DNA from: an uncultured Lachnospiraceae bacterium
GTDB lineage: Bacteria > Bacillota > Clostridia > Lachnospirales > Lachnospiraceae
Assembly: GCA_910586615.1 (NCBI GenBank)
Contig: CAJUJP010000023.1
Coordinates: 13,593 to 64,049, forward strand
Reading direction: 5' to 3'
Length of the DNA: 50,457 nt
Shown here: in pieces, positions 1 through 7,946 of the stretch
How positions within the stretch are numbered: the first letter of the stretch is position 1
Layout of the letters: the number at the start of each line of letters is the position of its first letter
Position numbers and translations under genes: made by a program
Notes under the pieces: model-generated
Seen by the model: the letters and a program-made list of their open reading frames with translations, nothing else
What the model was told of the DNA's origin: nothing
Database searches by the model: none

Positions 1-96
1 CGGCTTTCTTCTGGCCATTCTCAACAGCAGACAGATCGGCTTTCTTCTGGCCATTCTCAACAGCAGACAGATCGGCTTTCTTCTGGCCATTGTCCA
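1..96. repeat. 36-bp tandem repeat inside the partial Lys-rich CDS
   Basis: A 36-bp unit beginning cggctttcttctggccattc occurs twice and starts a third time at the window edge. It encodes NGQKKADLSAVE on the minus strand. A second, more diverged family of 36-bp units (EQNRNSKPAAVA type) lies at about 232-356. Both keep the reading frame. Confidence 0.85.
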
Positions 97-460
97 AAGT
101 AGACAAATGTGTTTTCCTTTGCCCGTTTACTGATACCGGCTCAACACTTTTCTTTTTTCCGCCGTGTGGCACAGTCTGGCCGGCAACCGGCGGCTTATCT
201 TTTCTTTTCTGCCCTTTAGCCGCTACTATCTTGCTATTTCTATTCTGTCCATCTACCGCTGCCGGCTTACTATTTCTATTCTGCTCAGCTACCGCTGCCG
301 GCTTACTATTTCTATTCTGCTCAGCTACCGCTACTGCCTTGCTATTTCTATTCTGCTCATGAACTGCCGAGGGCTTATTTACCTTCTTAGATCCATTCAT
401 ATTTACGGTGGTATTGTTCTTTTTACGTTTATTACTTTTCGTCTGTTTCTTTTTCTTCAT
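1..460 (-). CDS. N-terminus of a Lys-rich repeat protein, cut by the window edge
   Basis: The reading frame runs from an ATG at 460 to the left edge without a stop, giving about 153 visible residues. An AGGA lies nine bases before the ATG. The visible part begins with a very basic segment (MKKKKQTKSNKRKKNN) and then consists of imperfect 12-residue repeats: several units of the EQNRNSKPAAVA type, then units of the NGQKKADLSAVE type. The last DNA units are near-identical 36-bp copies (about 1-96). No catalytic domain is visible because the protein continues beyond the window. The gene lies 242 bp downstream of an MBOAT acyltransferase in the same direction. In Clostridia the partner of such an MBOAT is often an SGNH/DHHW-type esterase with a membrane anchor, so this could be the cytosolic N-terminus of one. 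That function is inference only; the repeats are seen directly. Confidence 0.6.
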   Translation of the reverse strand, partial: MKKKKQTKSNKRKKNNTTVNMNGSKKVNKPSAVHEQNRNSKAVAVAEQNRNSKPAAVAEQNRNSKPAAVDGQNRNSKIVAAKGQKRKDKPPVAGQTVPHGGKKKSVEPVSVNGQRKTHLSTLDNGQKKADLSAVENGQKKADLSAVENGQKKA

Positions 461-550
461 CTGTACCATTCCTAACATCAATAAAATAAACTATTCCGCC
501 AGTAACAGGAAAAATACACTTTATAACATAGCTTTCATATAACAGTCTTC

Positions 551-583
551 TGTCAGACGCCGCTTTTGCTTTTTATACGTAAC
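551..583. other. Degenerate copy of the stem-loop found at 15118-15143
   Basis: The string tgtcagacg, followed by ccgcttttgc and tacgt, also appears in the same order at 15112-15145, where it forms an 11-bp hairpin. Here the right arm is eroded. Both copies sit a short distance upstream of a minus-strand start codon (460 here, 15087 there). The 461-701 gap shows nothing else I can assign. Confidence 0.35.
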
Positions 584-701
584 TGCATAATCACACGTCT
601 GGTTCCTAAATATCAGCCATACATGCCTGAAAAGCCAAACCTTACAATGACTAGCAACGATACATTATCGCAACAGAAAAATCAACATTTAACCTGTTAC
701 A

Positions 702-2123
702 CTAAAATCTGAAATACAGGAAGGGATTGTTGCTTCCTACCATGATCTCATACACCGAAAACCAGAAAATAAAAAGCAGCACCACAACGGCAAACCACCT
801 GTCTCTATACTTGTGATAAAGCTTCCCCGGAAAAGGCGTTGCAAACAAAACACATGCTATTAATAACACCCAGTATTCCTGCAGATAACGGGTAAGCTGC
901 TGTCCGCCAACCATGACCGATGCCCTGTGTATTCCGCACATATTTCCGAGATACGCGGCAAGCTTTCTGATATCGGTGATGGCAAATATGACCCATGTGA
1001 CCGGAATGACCGCCAGTGTATAAATATGCCCTACAACCCTGGTCTTTTCCATCCATTTCCCGTAACTGTTCTTCTCAACTACAAGAAGCACGAAAAACAC
1101 AATGCCCCACAACAGAAAATTCCAGTCCGCCCCATGCCACAATCCTGTAAAAGACCATACAATAAAAAGGTTGCACACCGTCCTCAGCTTACCCTTCCGA
1201 CTGCCCCCTAAAGGAAAATAGACATATTCACGAAACCAGCTTCCCAAAGTCATATGCCATCTGCGCCAGAATTCTGAAATCGATCTGGAAACATATGGAT
1301 TGTCAAAATTACGGGGAATCCTGAATCCGAGCATTTTACCAAGCCCCATAGCCATCACGGAATAACCCCAGAAATCAAAATAGATCTGAAAAGAATAGGC
1401 CAGCGCACCAAGCCATGCCACACTCATATGTAAATTGCCGGCTCCCGCCGTCATGATCGTATTCCACAACGTACCGATCTGATTTGCCAGCAGTACCTTC
1501 AACCCCAATCCCACCGTAAAAAGTTTCAAACCGTTTTCCAGATTACGGATACGAATCCTGCGGCTCTCCATTCTGTCCGCAATCTCCTCATAACGCACGA
1601 TAGGTCCGGCAATCAATTGCGGAAACATGCTCACATATGCGGCAAATGAAACAAAATCCGCCGGTTTCTTCACTGTACCACGATAGCAGTCCACCTGATA
1701 GGACACCATCTGAAAAGTATAAAAGCTGATGCCCAGCGGAAGTGCCAGCCCCAGAATCGGCACCGCCTCCTGCCCGGCCAGACCGTTTACAGTTGCTGCT
1801 GTAAAGTCCCAATATTTAAATACGAACAGAAATCCAAAATCAACAACCAGAGACGCCGCCAGCGCCGCTTTACGCCGCTTGGCCCGTCTGTCGGCGCGGT
1901 TTTTTAACGGAGTGCGTGGTTCCCAGAACATATATCTGCTGAAACCATAATTTGCCAGCACAGAAAAAACAAGCAGCAGAACAAAGTACGGTTCTCCCAC
2001 TCCATAAAAAACAAGACTGCCCGCCAGTAGCACAACATTGCGATATCTGGCGGGTGCGATAAGATATATTAACATAAAAACCGGCAGAAACCGGAATAAA
2101 AATCCCACACTGGAAAAAAGCAT
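702..2123 (-). CDS. MBOAT-family O-acyltransferase (AlgI/DltB-like)
   Basis: A polytopic membrane protein of about 473 residues. The N-terminus MLFSSVGFLFRF is typical of the AlgI/PatA/DltB group. The hallmark membrane-bound O-acyltransferase histidine is visible in WHGADWNFLLWG, and SISEFWRRWHMTLGSWFR upstream is the other conserved block. Family members move acyl groups, often acetyl, to extracytoplasmic polysaccharides. I chose the ATG at 2123 because GGGAG sits eight bases upstream; the frame is open to 2144, but that start lacks a good ribosome site. The gene is followed by the Lys-rich partial CDS and preceded by an Rpn remnant. An inferred role is O-acetylation of the exopolysaccharide made by the 6.5-20.4 kb locus. 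The acceptor cannot be read from the sequence, and teichoic acid is another possibility. Confidence 0.88.
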   Translation of the reverse strand: MLFSSVGFLFRFLPVFMLIYLIAPARYRNVVLLAGSLVFYGVGEPYFVLLLVFSVLANYGFSRYMFWEPRTPLKNRADRRAKRRKAALAASLVVDFGFLFVFKYWDFTAATVNGLAGQEAVPILGLALPLGISFYTFQMVSYQVDCYRGTVKKPADFVSFAAYVSMFPQLIAGPIVRYEEIADRMESRRIRIRNLENGLKLFTVGLGLKVLLANQIGTLWNTIMTAGAGNLHMSVAWLGALAYSFQIYFDFWGYSVMAMGLGKMLGFRIPRNFDNPYVSRSISEFWRRWHMTLGSWFREYVYFPLGGSRKGKLRTVCNLFIVWSFTGLWHGADWNFLLWGIVFFVLLVVEKNSYGKWMEKTRVVGHIYTLAVIPVTWVIFAITDIRKLAAYLGNMCGIHRASVMVGGQQLTRYLQEYWVLLIACVLFATPFPGKLYHKYRDRWFAVVVLLFIFWFSVYEIMVGSNNPFLYFRF

Positions 2124-2218
2124 AGACAGCGCTCCCAAACACAAATTAGGGTGCTTTGCACGAAACGAGAACCCTACATTTAGTATATTCCAGCAGGAAC
2201 TATTTTACAAGAGGCTAA

Positions 2219-2365
2219 TTATAGAATAGATGTTTGTCCCGTTTCTATTTTTTTAACTTCATCAACGGAAAGCCCTACAAATTCATTTCTCATATCTTCC
2301 AAAATACGGCACATCCCACTCACTTCCTTCGGATTCTCTTTCAGATAACGTACTCTGTCTGCCAT
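2219..2365 (-). pseudogene. Internally deleted remnant of an Rpn-family gene (C-terminal end)
   Basis: This 48-codon frame is nearly identical to the C-terminal part of the intact Rpn gene at 5243-6103, reading MADRVRYLKENPKEVSGMCR and ending GLSVDEVKKIETGQTS. It has lost an in-frame block of about 120 bp that in the intact copy encodes the KEGIKEGIKAGAVYTAKKML region. The junction falls at an attca present at both edges of the missing block in the intact gene, so it looks like slippage between short direct repeats. The N-terminal nuclease part is absent. It is probably non-functional debris. Confidence 0.75.
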
Positions 2366-2383
2366 AAGTTCATTTATAGCAGA

Positions 2384-4069
2384 CTAATCCTCTTCAAAAT
2401 CCACATAAATATCCCGAATGTTCTTTTCTATATTTACTCCATGTATATAGCCGAAGTTTATTTTTCGCTCACGTATTACATTCATGAATTGATGGTATTT
2501 TGAATGGCTGATCGTATCCGTAAAGAAATAGACATAATCCGCTTTATCAACAATCGAAACATCTGTCGATCCACCGGCCTTTGGATCAACAAATAACCAG
2601 TCCGGGAACTCTTTCTTCATCTTCGATAACCAATTCGAATGTCCGCCCACTATAACGATCCGGTAACCGGCAATCTTTTCCTTCATACTTTCAATCGGCT
2701 TATTTGTTATGGAATTATCACTTTCTGTCAAATGATACACATAATTTCTAAGCACTGCCAGTTCACGATTCGACGCCTCCAGCTGTTTTCTGATATCTTT
2801 CGCTTCCTCTTCAAGCCTTCTTTTCTCAACCAGACTGGCACGCAGACTGCTGTTATCCGATTCAAGTTTGCGGACTTTACGGCGTAATTTATCCACCTCT
2901 TCAATGATCTCAGTCTCATCACGCCCGCATCCATCTGCACCGGCATGTTCCGTAGAATCCTTTACCCGCCTTTCTGTCTTAACATTCCCTGACCTGACAG
3001 TCTTGACCTGTACATCTTCCGGATGAAACATCGGCGGAAATTCATCATAATAAAATGTTCCGGATTCTCCATAAGCCAATGTCCTAAGTACTTCGGCCAG
3101 CCATGACGAATTACATGTCATTGCACTTGCACAATGAAGGATCATTCCATAAAGCGTAAGCTCCTCTGCGGAATATTCTTTATTACTTTTGGGAAAAGTC
3201 TTCTTCAATATAGACAACACAATGGCAAGGCGTTCTTCCAGACCTCTGTCGTTTTCATCACACCAATCTGCATATTCAGGACTGTACCCCAGCCATCGAA
3301 ATACATTCCCAAGGAATTTCGACAACTTTGTATCAAGGGAATATAATGTCTGCTGATCGAAACACTCATCTATTTCCTTCCGGCAATCCTTAAAGCTGTC
3401 ACCTGCAGCCTCATCAAACGAATATACGCTGCCTGAACCAAATTGATTGCTGAATTCATTTAAGATTCCGTACACAGCATTGCATTCCCCGCCAAGCCTG
3501 ATGCCATATATTGGCGCTATACATAGAATCCTTGACAGATTTGCATAGTAAGGATATTTTATTTCTTCCGGCTTTGCCAGTGCCAGCAGTTCGCTGAGTG
3601 ACATCGTACTGAATCTTTTCAGCGTCCGATATTCTTTCTTGTAATACGTTTTATGTAAATACAAAAACAATGCTTTCGTATATTCGCTTCCACTATTAAC
3701 CGCATTCATCATCAGACTAAGCGTAAATCGGTTAAACATCAGTTCCGGCCAGTCTTCACCAGCCTGAATATCAAAATACTCTACATCCTGATGTTTTGGG
3801 ATGTTTGCAAATTCATGAGCATAAAAATCCCTTGCAATCAGCGGAAAATCTCCCCTCATCTCATCATTTATAAAAAAATCAACAAAAAGACGTTCACACC
3901 CATATGTATCCGGTGTCATTTCACTAAAATCCGACATTAAATTTATACCATCATGGATTTTCGTCATATAATTGATAAAACTTCCACCTGATTCCATCAT
4001 GTTCTGAAGCAGGTTATTTAATTCATCTATACCTTGCAGCCCGCCAAGCGGGAAATTAATATTCTTCAT
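2384..4069 (-). CDS. DUF2325-domain protein with central coiled coil
   Basis: This 561-residue protein has three parts. Residues 1 to about 370 are a mostly helical region I do not recognise. About 390-460 is a coiled coil rich in Glu, Lys, Arg and Leu (EIIEEVDKLRRKVRKLESDN onward). From about 475 to the end is a DUF2325-type domain, recognised by YRIVIVGGHSNW, then FVDPKAGGSTDVSIVDKADY and a C-terminal KINFGYIHGVNIE. DUF2325 is a small Rossmann-like domain of unknown activity in Firmicutes. The ATG at 4069 has a rather distant AAAGG. A 17-codon upstream frame (4056-4109) with its own AGGGA overlaps this start and may couple translation. The gene stands alone between Rpn fragments. A defence or stress role is possible, but nothing here shows it. 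Confidence 0.8.
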   Translation of the reverse strand: MKNINFPLGGLQGIDELNNLLQNMMESGGSFINYMTKIHDGINLMSDFSEMTPDTYGCERLFVDFFINDEMRGDFPLIARDFYAHEFANIPKHQDVEYFDIQAGEDWPELMFNRFTLSLMMNAVNSGSEYTKALFLYLHKTYYKKEYRTLKRFSTMSLSELLALAKPEEIKYPYYANLSRILCIAPIYGIRLGGECNAVYGILNEFSNQFGSGSVYSFDEAAGDSFKDCRKEIDECFDQQTLYSLDTKLSKFLGNVFRWLGYSPEYADWCDENDRGLEERLAIVLSILKKTFPKSNKEYSAEELTLYGMILHCASAMTCNSSWLAEVLRTLAYGESGTFYYDEFPPMFHPEDVQVKTVRSGNVKTERRVKDSTEHAGADGCGRDETEIIEEVDKLRRKVRKLESDNSSLRASLVEKRRLEEEAKDIRKQLEASNRELAVLRNYVYHLTESDNSITNKPIESMKEKIAGYRIVIVGGHSNWLSKMKKEFPDWLFVDPKAGGSTDVSIVDKADYVYFFTDTISHSKYHQFMNVIRERKINFGYIHGVNIEKNIRDIYVDFEED

Positions 4070-4109
4070 GTATGTTGAACCTTTCGATATTCCATATAGC
4101 AGCTTTCAT
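4056..4109 (-). CDS. 17-codon upstream ORF overlapping the DUF2325 start
   Basis: ATG at 4109 with AGGGA six bases upstream reads MKAAIWNIERFNIHEEY and stops 11 bases after the first base of the DUF2325 start codon. It may be a leader for translational coupling or chance. Nothing beyond the ribosome site supports expression. Confidence 0.25.
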   Translation of the reverse strand: MKAAIWNIERFNIHEEY

Positions 4110-4350
4110 AGCATCCCTGCCTCTATTGTTTCATAATTATTTTTACAGGAGAAGCTTCACCTTTTATAAAAAACCCATCCACTGAATAATCCAAATACTT
4201 CTTCTGATTTCCTGGTCAGCAATTCTGCCTGCATCAGCTATTTCATTGTACAGAACGGTTTCCTGCACCCCATTTTCGGCTTGAAGCCATTCATGCCGTA
4301 GTCAAAATCTTTGTCAGCTGATTCTCACCGTTGGGATTAAATGGCATGGC

Positions 4351-4400
4351 TGAATTTTTTCAAGTACAACCATACCGTCTGCCAACATTCACTTTGCAGA
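4351..4400 (-). pseudogene. Short decayed fragment of an Rpn-family C-terminus
   Basis: Read on the minus strand this stretch gives AK-stop-MLADGMVVLEKI, matching AKKMLADGTVTLEKI of the intact Rpn protein (5243-6103). A TGA replaces one lysine codon. The matching DNA extends only about 50 bp. The rest of the 4110-4446 gap shows no gene I can support. Confidence 0.5.
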
Positions 4401-4446
4401 ATTGCTGGCGATTTCACCATTTTTATCCGCTTTAAGTCTATTGATC

Positions 4447-4840
4447 TTACTGCTTCCAGCATTGTTTCATTTTCTCCTCAGCTTCCGCTTCATCCAAAGA
4501 AAAAATATCCCGGATACTGTCTTCTATTTTCTGGCGACTCTGGCCGGACAAGCCGTGTTTTTCAATTGACTTTCGGATTGCGCTCTCATGTCGTGCTCGG
4601 ATCATATCTGCTCTCTCAGTCTGTGTCATCACAATCGGTCTCATAATCCCATGCACTTCCTTCTTCAATTCCGGCTCGTTTCTCAACAGGTGGCCACAGG
4701 TAATACTGTTCGATAATTCCCGGTGTCATTTCCTCCGGTATTTTTTCGGGGATGGCGCCATAATATCTGACATCCTCTGTTATGCAATCTTGCTTCTCCC
4801 TGTTGCCGCTCGTTTTCTCTGCTATTCTTTCTATCGACAT
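4447..4840 (-). pseudogene. Frameshifted small gene, paralogue of the ORF at 13675-14079
   Basis: A strong ribosome site (AAAGGAG, then ATCA and ATG at 4840) opens a frame reading MSIERIAEKTSGNREKQDCI that loses homology near 4690. The neighbouring frame then continues as CGHLLRNEPELKKEVHGIMR and runs to the stop at 4447, ending IFSLDEAEAEEKMKQCW. The second part matches the ORF at 13675-14079 (CGYLLKNEPELKKEVHGIMR, IFSLDEADAEEKMEKYW) almost residue for residue. One frame change near 4690 therefore splits a gene of about 131 codons. The family is unknown to me. Copies lie near Rpn-type genes and behind a shared promoter repeat, so a link with the Rpn elements is inferred. Confidence 0.65.
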
Positions 4841-4909
4841 TGATCTCCTTTCATGCCCTCAGCTATGAAAGAAGTATAACAGAAACAACTGCAGATACGC
4901 TTTCATCAC

Positions 4910-5075
4910 TTACGGCTCTGTTAAAATAAAGTGTTGAAATTCTCCGGCGATAAGCCATGAATTCGCTACATTCCCGAAAAACGGGATATTAGAAATGTGT
5001 TATCAGAAATAAGAAATGATATAACACATCTGTGATTGTATTTATCTTAACAGAGGTTCTGGATTTATGCAAGTG
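4910..5075 (-). repeat. 166-bp promoter/leader repeat, copy A
   Basis: This segment is alignable along its whole length with 6228-6393, and both copies are 166 bp. It contains a TCCCG-loop-CGGGA stem, a second stem TGTGTTAT/ATAACACA, and a promoter at its upstream end. It lies 69 bp in front of the frameshifted gene starting at 4840. The 5076-5242 stretch beyond it shows no gene. Confidence 0.8.
5044..5072 (-). promoter_or_regulatory. Promoter in repeat copy A (TTGCAT-17-TAAGAT)
   Basis: On the minus strand TTGCAT (5072-5067) and TAAGAT (5049-5044) are separated by exactly 17 bp. The same arrangement is conserved in copy B, which supports a real sigma-A-type promoter reading toward 4840 through the stem-loops of the repeat. 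Confidence 0.65.
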
Positions 5076-5242
5076 ATTTTCCGGGAAATGTTACATACTC
5101 TCTGATGGATTCTGTATATGAATTGGCATAACCAAATCCCACACCCGGAAAGGAATTGTGTCTGCTGATGAGTGGAAAAATCAGCAGACATTTTATATTG
5201 CACCTCGTATCATACTGTCCTCAATCCTGTACTGCTTATCTC

Positions 5243-6103
5243 TCATATCGTTTGTCCCGTTTCTATTTTTTTAACTTCATCAACGGAAAGCCCTACAAAT
5301 TCAGCAATTTTTTCAAGTGTTACCGTCCCGTCTGCCAACATCTTTTTCGCAGTGTATACTGCGCCCGCTTTTATTCCCTCTTTTATTCCTTCCTTCAGAG
5401 ATTCATTTCTCATATCTTCCAAAATACGGCACATCTCACTCACTCCCTTCGGATTCTCTTTCAGATAACGTGCTCTGTCTGCCATCAATTTAAAATTCAT
5501 ATCGTCTGCCCTGGTACAGTTAAAATCATGCATGAGCTTTCCCAGATCGGATTCTCCCCGATATTCTCCATTGACGTAAAGTATATGCTCCCCATCTTCA
5601 AAAGATTTACCCGTGACAAGGTTCATTCTCTCGATCGGATAAACCGGTTTGCCCTTCCCGTAAAAATCTTTCTCGGTAATAAAAATCGTATAAGTATCCG
5701 GCAGTTCCTTAAATTCCTGTCCGGAATGCAGATTCTCCACATCCATCACGCTGGAATGGTATCTTGCCCTGTGTGGATCTGCCCCTTTTTCCTGTCTTTG
5801 GATTTCAAGATCATATCTTTTCCCGGTTGAATCTGTTCCGTATGCATCGAGGCAGATAGAACGTGCTCCGGCAAGCCTTTTCATATCCTTTTGCGTTTCG
5901 CAGTCAGTAATCGTCAATTCCTGCATACCCGTAATCATACGTAACACAAATTCTGCCAATGGAATGTTATTCTTAAACATACAGCGCATAAAATCATCAT
6001 CAATAGGCCGTAAATCCCGCAGACGCCGTAAATCTTTCTGGTGCTGCTGTTCTGCCGCTTTCAGTATCGCCTTATGTTTTTTCGTTCTCTTTTGTAGTTC
6101 CAT
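5243..6103 (-). CDS. Rpn-family PD-(D/E)XK recombination-promoting nuclease / putative transposase
   Basis: The protein has 286 residues from the ATG at 6103, chosen because AGAGG lies 11 bases upstream; a GTG at 6115 is possible. The N-terminus is basic (LQKRTKKHKAILKAAEQQ). The nuclease core shows the RPIDDDFMRCMF entry segment, a probable metal-binding Asp at about 86 in ICLDAYGTD, and Glu 100/Gln 102 in YDLEIQRQ, the E-x-Q variant used by this family. Residues about 225-260 hold a short repeated EGIKEGIKAG stretch before a C-terminal region (LEKIAEFVGLSVDEVKKI). Rpn proteins are DNA endonucleases that stimulate recombination and vary rapidly in their C-terminal tails. Two broken relatives lie at 2219-2365 and 4351-4400, so the area is a local Rpn graveyard with one intact member. 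Confidence 0.88.
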   Translation of the reverse strand: MELQKRTKKHKAILKAAEQQHQKDLRRLRDLRPIDDDFMRCMFKNNIPLAEFVLRMITGMQELTITDCETQKDMKRLAGARSICLDAYGTDSTGKRYDLEIQRQEKGADPHRARYHSSVMDVENLHSGQEFKELPDTYTIFITEKDFYGKGKPVYPIERMNLVTGKSFEDGEHILYVNGEYRGESDLGKLMHDFNCTRADDMNFKLMADRARYLKENPKGVSEMCRILEDMRNESLKEGIKEGIKAGAVYTAKKMLADGTVTLEKIAEFVGLSVDEVKKIETGQTI

Positions 6104-6227
6104 ACTATCATACACCTCTTGATTTTACAAGCCAGAGACGGTCTGTACAATCCTAATTCCCGAAACTTTTTATTGTCGTTTTATCGAATCTTTTATTTTT
6201 TAATCTCTTTACCGGTTACGCTGAAAT

Positions 6228-6393
6228 CTTACGGCTCTTTAAAATAAATTGTTGAAATTCTTTGGCGATAAGCCTTGAATCTTATTGCATTCCCGAAAAC
6301 GGGAAATTAGAAATGTGTTATCAGAAATAAGAAGTTTTATAACACATCTGTAAGTGTAATTATCTTAACAGAAGTATGTGATTTGTGCAAGTG
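6228..6393 (-). repeat. 166-bp promoter/leader repeat, copy B
   Basis: Second copy of the 4910-5075 element in the same orientation, 124 bp upstream of the intact Rpn gene. It keeps the TCCCG/CGGGA and TGTGTTAT/ATAACACA stems while the loops differ. That pattern suggests the folded RNA or DNA form is what is conserved. Confidence 0.8.
6362..6390 (-). promoter_or_regulatory. Promoter in repeat copy B (TTGCAC-17-TAAGAT)
   Basis: TTGCAC at 6390-6385 and TAAGAT at 6367-6362 on the minus strand, 17 bp apart, match the promoter in copy A in position within the repeat. It would drive the Rpn gene with a leader of about 250 bases. Confidence 0.65.
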
Positions 6394-6404
6394 GTTTTGA
6401 GGAT

Positions 6405-6434
6405 CTGTGGGTATTCTGTCCACAGAAGTTTTTT
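6405..6434 (+). terminator. Plus-oriented terminator-like hairpin after the polysaccharide operon
   Basis: CTGTGG and CCACAG form a six-bp stem followed by aag and six T residues on the plus strand. No plus-strand gene ends here, so it may limit antisense transcription into the Wzx-like gene or be fortuitous. Confidence 0.35.
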
Positions 6435-6493
6435 ACCGACACAGTTATGACACCGCTCTCTGCGGCTTCTCTGTACTTCTTTATGAACCGGCT

Positions 6494-7924
6494 TTAGAAC
6501 TTTTTCTTTAAAGCAAACTTGTATGTCTTCCATAATGCATACAAAATAAAAAGCACAAAAAAATATATTAATATGCCCAATAAAACTTTTATACATAAAA
6601 TAATATATAAATTTTCTATGTTAAACTTCGTACTGCGTACAACAATACTCATCAAAATCCCCGAAATAATAAATGGAATTGAACAAACAACATATTTTTT
6701 TAACGAAATGTATTGCCTCACGCTAAAACACTGAAAAAAACATACAATAATTTCTGTTATCAATGTTCCTATACTTGCCCCCACAGAAGCATATCGAGGA
6801 ATCAATAACAGATTAAGTCCCAGATTGGCAATTGCTCCCATCAGCAGTGCAAATACATACTGCCGATCCATCTCATTTGGTAATAAATATTGAGTTCTAA
6901 TTACATTTGCAAAGGCTAAAAATATACAACTTGGCATTAGTATAGTAAGAATACTTATGCACTTCTCAAATCCATTTCCAAAAAAGACCGGAACGAAAAT
7001 ATCAGCTATCGCTATAATTCCAAAGCACATAGAACTTGATAAGAACATCATAAAAATAATTGATTTGTATAAATAATTATTGCTTTTTTCTTTTTCGTTC
7101 GAATTCAATAAATTACTGATTCTTGGTAGCATAACTGTGCCAAGGGAAGTTACAAATACAAGTGGAAGTTTTATAATGCGCTCACTACTCTCATAAAATC
7201 CCACCTCATTCATTTGTACCATAGTCCCCAACATCATTTTATCCATTACCGTATATATACTTACTGCCAAACAAGGAATAAACAATATCAAGATGCGTTT
7301 AATATGTTTACGGCTCCGAATTTCGCTACAATCAAAAGTAGTAAGCAGCTTCTTTGCTTTTGGAAACAGAACTAAATTAGCAAAAAGCGTTCCTATTGAG
7401 GTAATCAATGCGTATTTATATACATCGCTTTCTGATTGTACTAAGATAAATACAAACAAAATAGTTATTATTTTTATGGAAAAGTTTCTAATTAATGTTA
7501 CCTTAAACTGTTCCATTCCAAAAAAGAACCAGCTGATATCAAACGTATAGGCGAAAACAAATCCCCAAAGCATCCATGCAATTCTGTTATCTTTCAAAAA
7601 AAAATGTATAAAAGCACTGTAAATAACAATAACGCTCAGTGATATGGCTATTTGTAACTTATAAATTTCCAAAAAAACTTTTGTTCTTTTCTCTTTTTCC
7701 CGACTTACTTGTGCTATAGACCGGTTGCCATAATTAGGTATCCCCAACATAGAAAACAACGAAAAATAATACGCGAATGAATAATAATATGCGTATTGAC
7801 CTAATCCTTCACTTCCTAATGTTCTGGTCAAATATGGCGTCATAATAAGCGGAATTATCATGACCAATACTTGATACAGGCTATTCAATATATAATTTTT
7901 CTTTAAATCATTTTGAAAATTCAT
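6494..7924 (-). CDS. Wzx-like polysaccharide flippase (MOP superfamily)
   Basis: A 476-residue, highly hydrophobic protein with about 12-14 membrane segments. The N-terminus is characteristic: NYILNSLYQVLVMIIPLIMT, then PYLTRTLGSEGLGQYAYYYS and GIPNYGNRSIAQVS. MOP-family oligosaccharide flippases carry undecaprenol-linked repeat units across the membrane before polymerisation. It is the last gene of the exopolysaccharide operon, 23 bp after the Wzy-like gene. The DNA is much more AT-rich than the promoter-proximal genes, as usual for strain-variable serotype genes. A weak GGTAAG precedes the ATG. Membership of the family is clear; the sugar unit is unknown. Confidence 0.88.
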   Translation of the reverse strand: MNFQNDLKKNYILNSLYQVLVMIIPLIMTPYLTRTLGSEGLGQYAYYYSFAYYFSLFSMLGIPNYGNRSIAQVSREKEKRTKVFLEIYKLQIAISLSVIVIYSAFIHFFLKDNRIAWMLWGFVFAYTFDISWFFFGMEQFKVTLIRNFSIKIITILFVFILVQSESDVYKYALITSIGTLFANLVLFPKAKKLLTTFDCSEIRSRKHIKRILILFIPCLAVSIYTVMDKMMLGTMVQMNEVGFYESSERIIKLPLVFVTSLGTVMLPRISNLLNSNEKEKSNNYLYKSIIFMMFLSSSMCFGIIAIADIFVPVFFGNGFEKCISILTILMPSCIFLAFANVIRTQYLLPNEMDRQYVFALLMGAIANLGLNLLLIPRYASVGASIGTLITEIIVCFFQCFSVRQYISLKKYVVCSIPFIISGILMSIVVRSTKFNIENLYIILCIKVLLGILIYFFVLFILYALWKTYKFALKKKF

Positions 7925-7946
7925 TTGTTTTTACGCTTACCAATAA

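Noticed and set aside
1..96. Short repeats at the left edge as a CRISPR array
   Set aside because: The 36-bp units are contiguous with no spacers and keep a protein reading frame.
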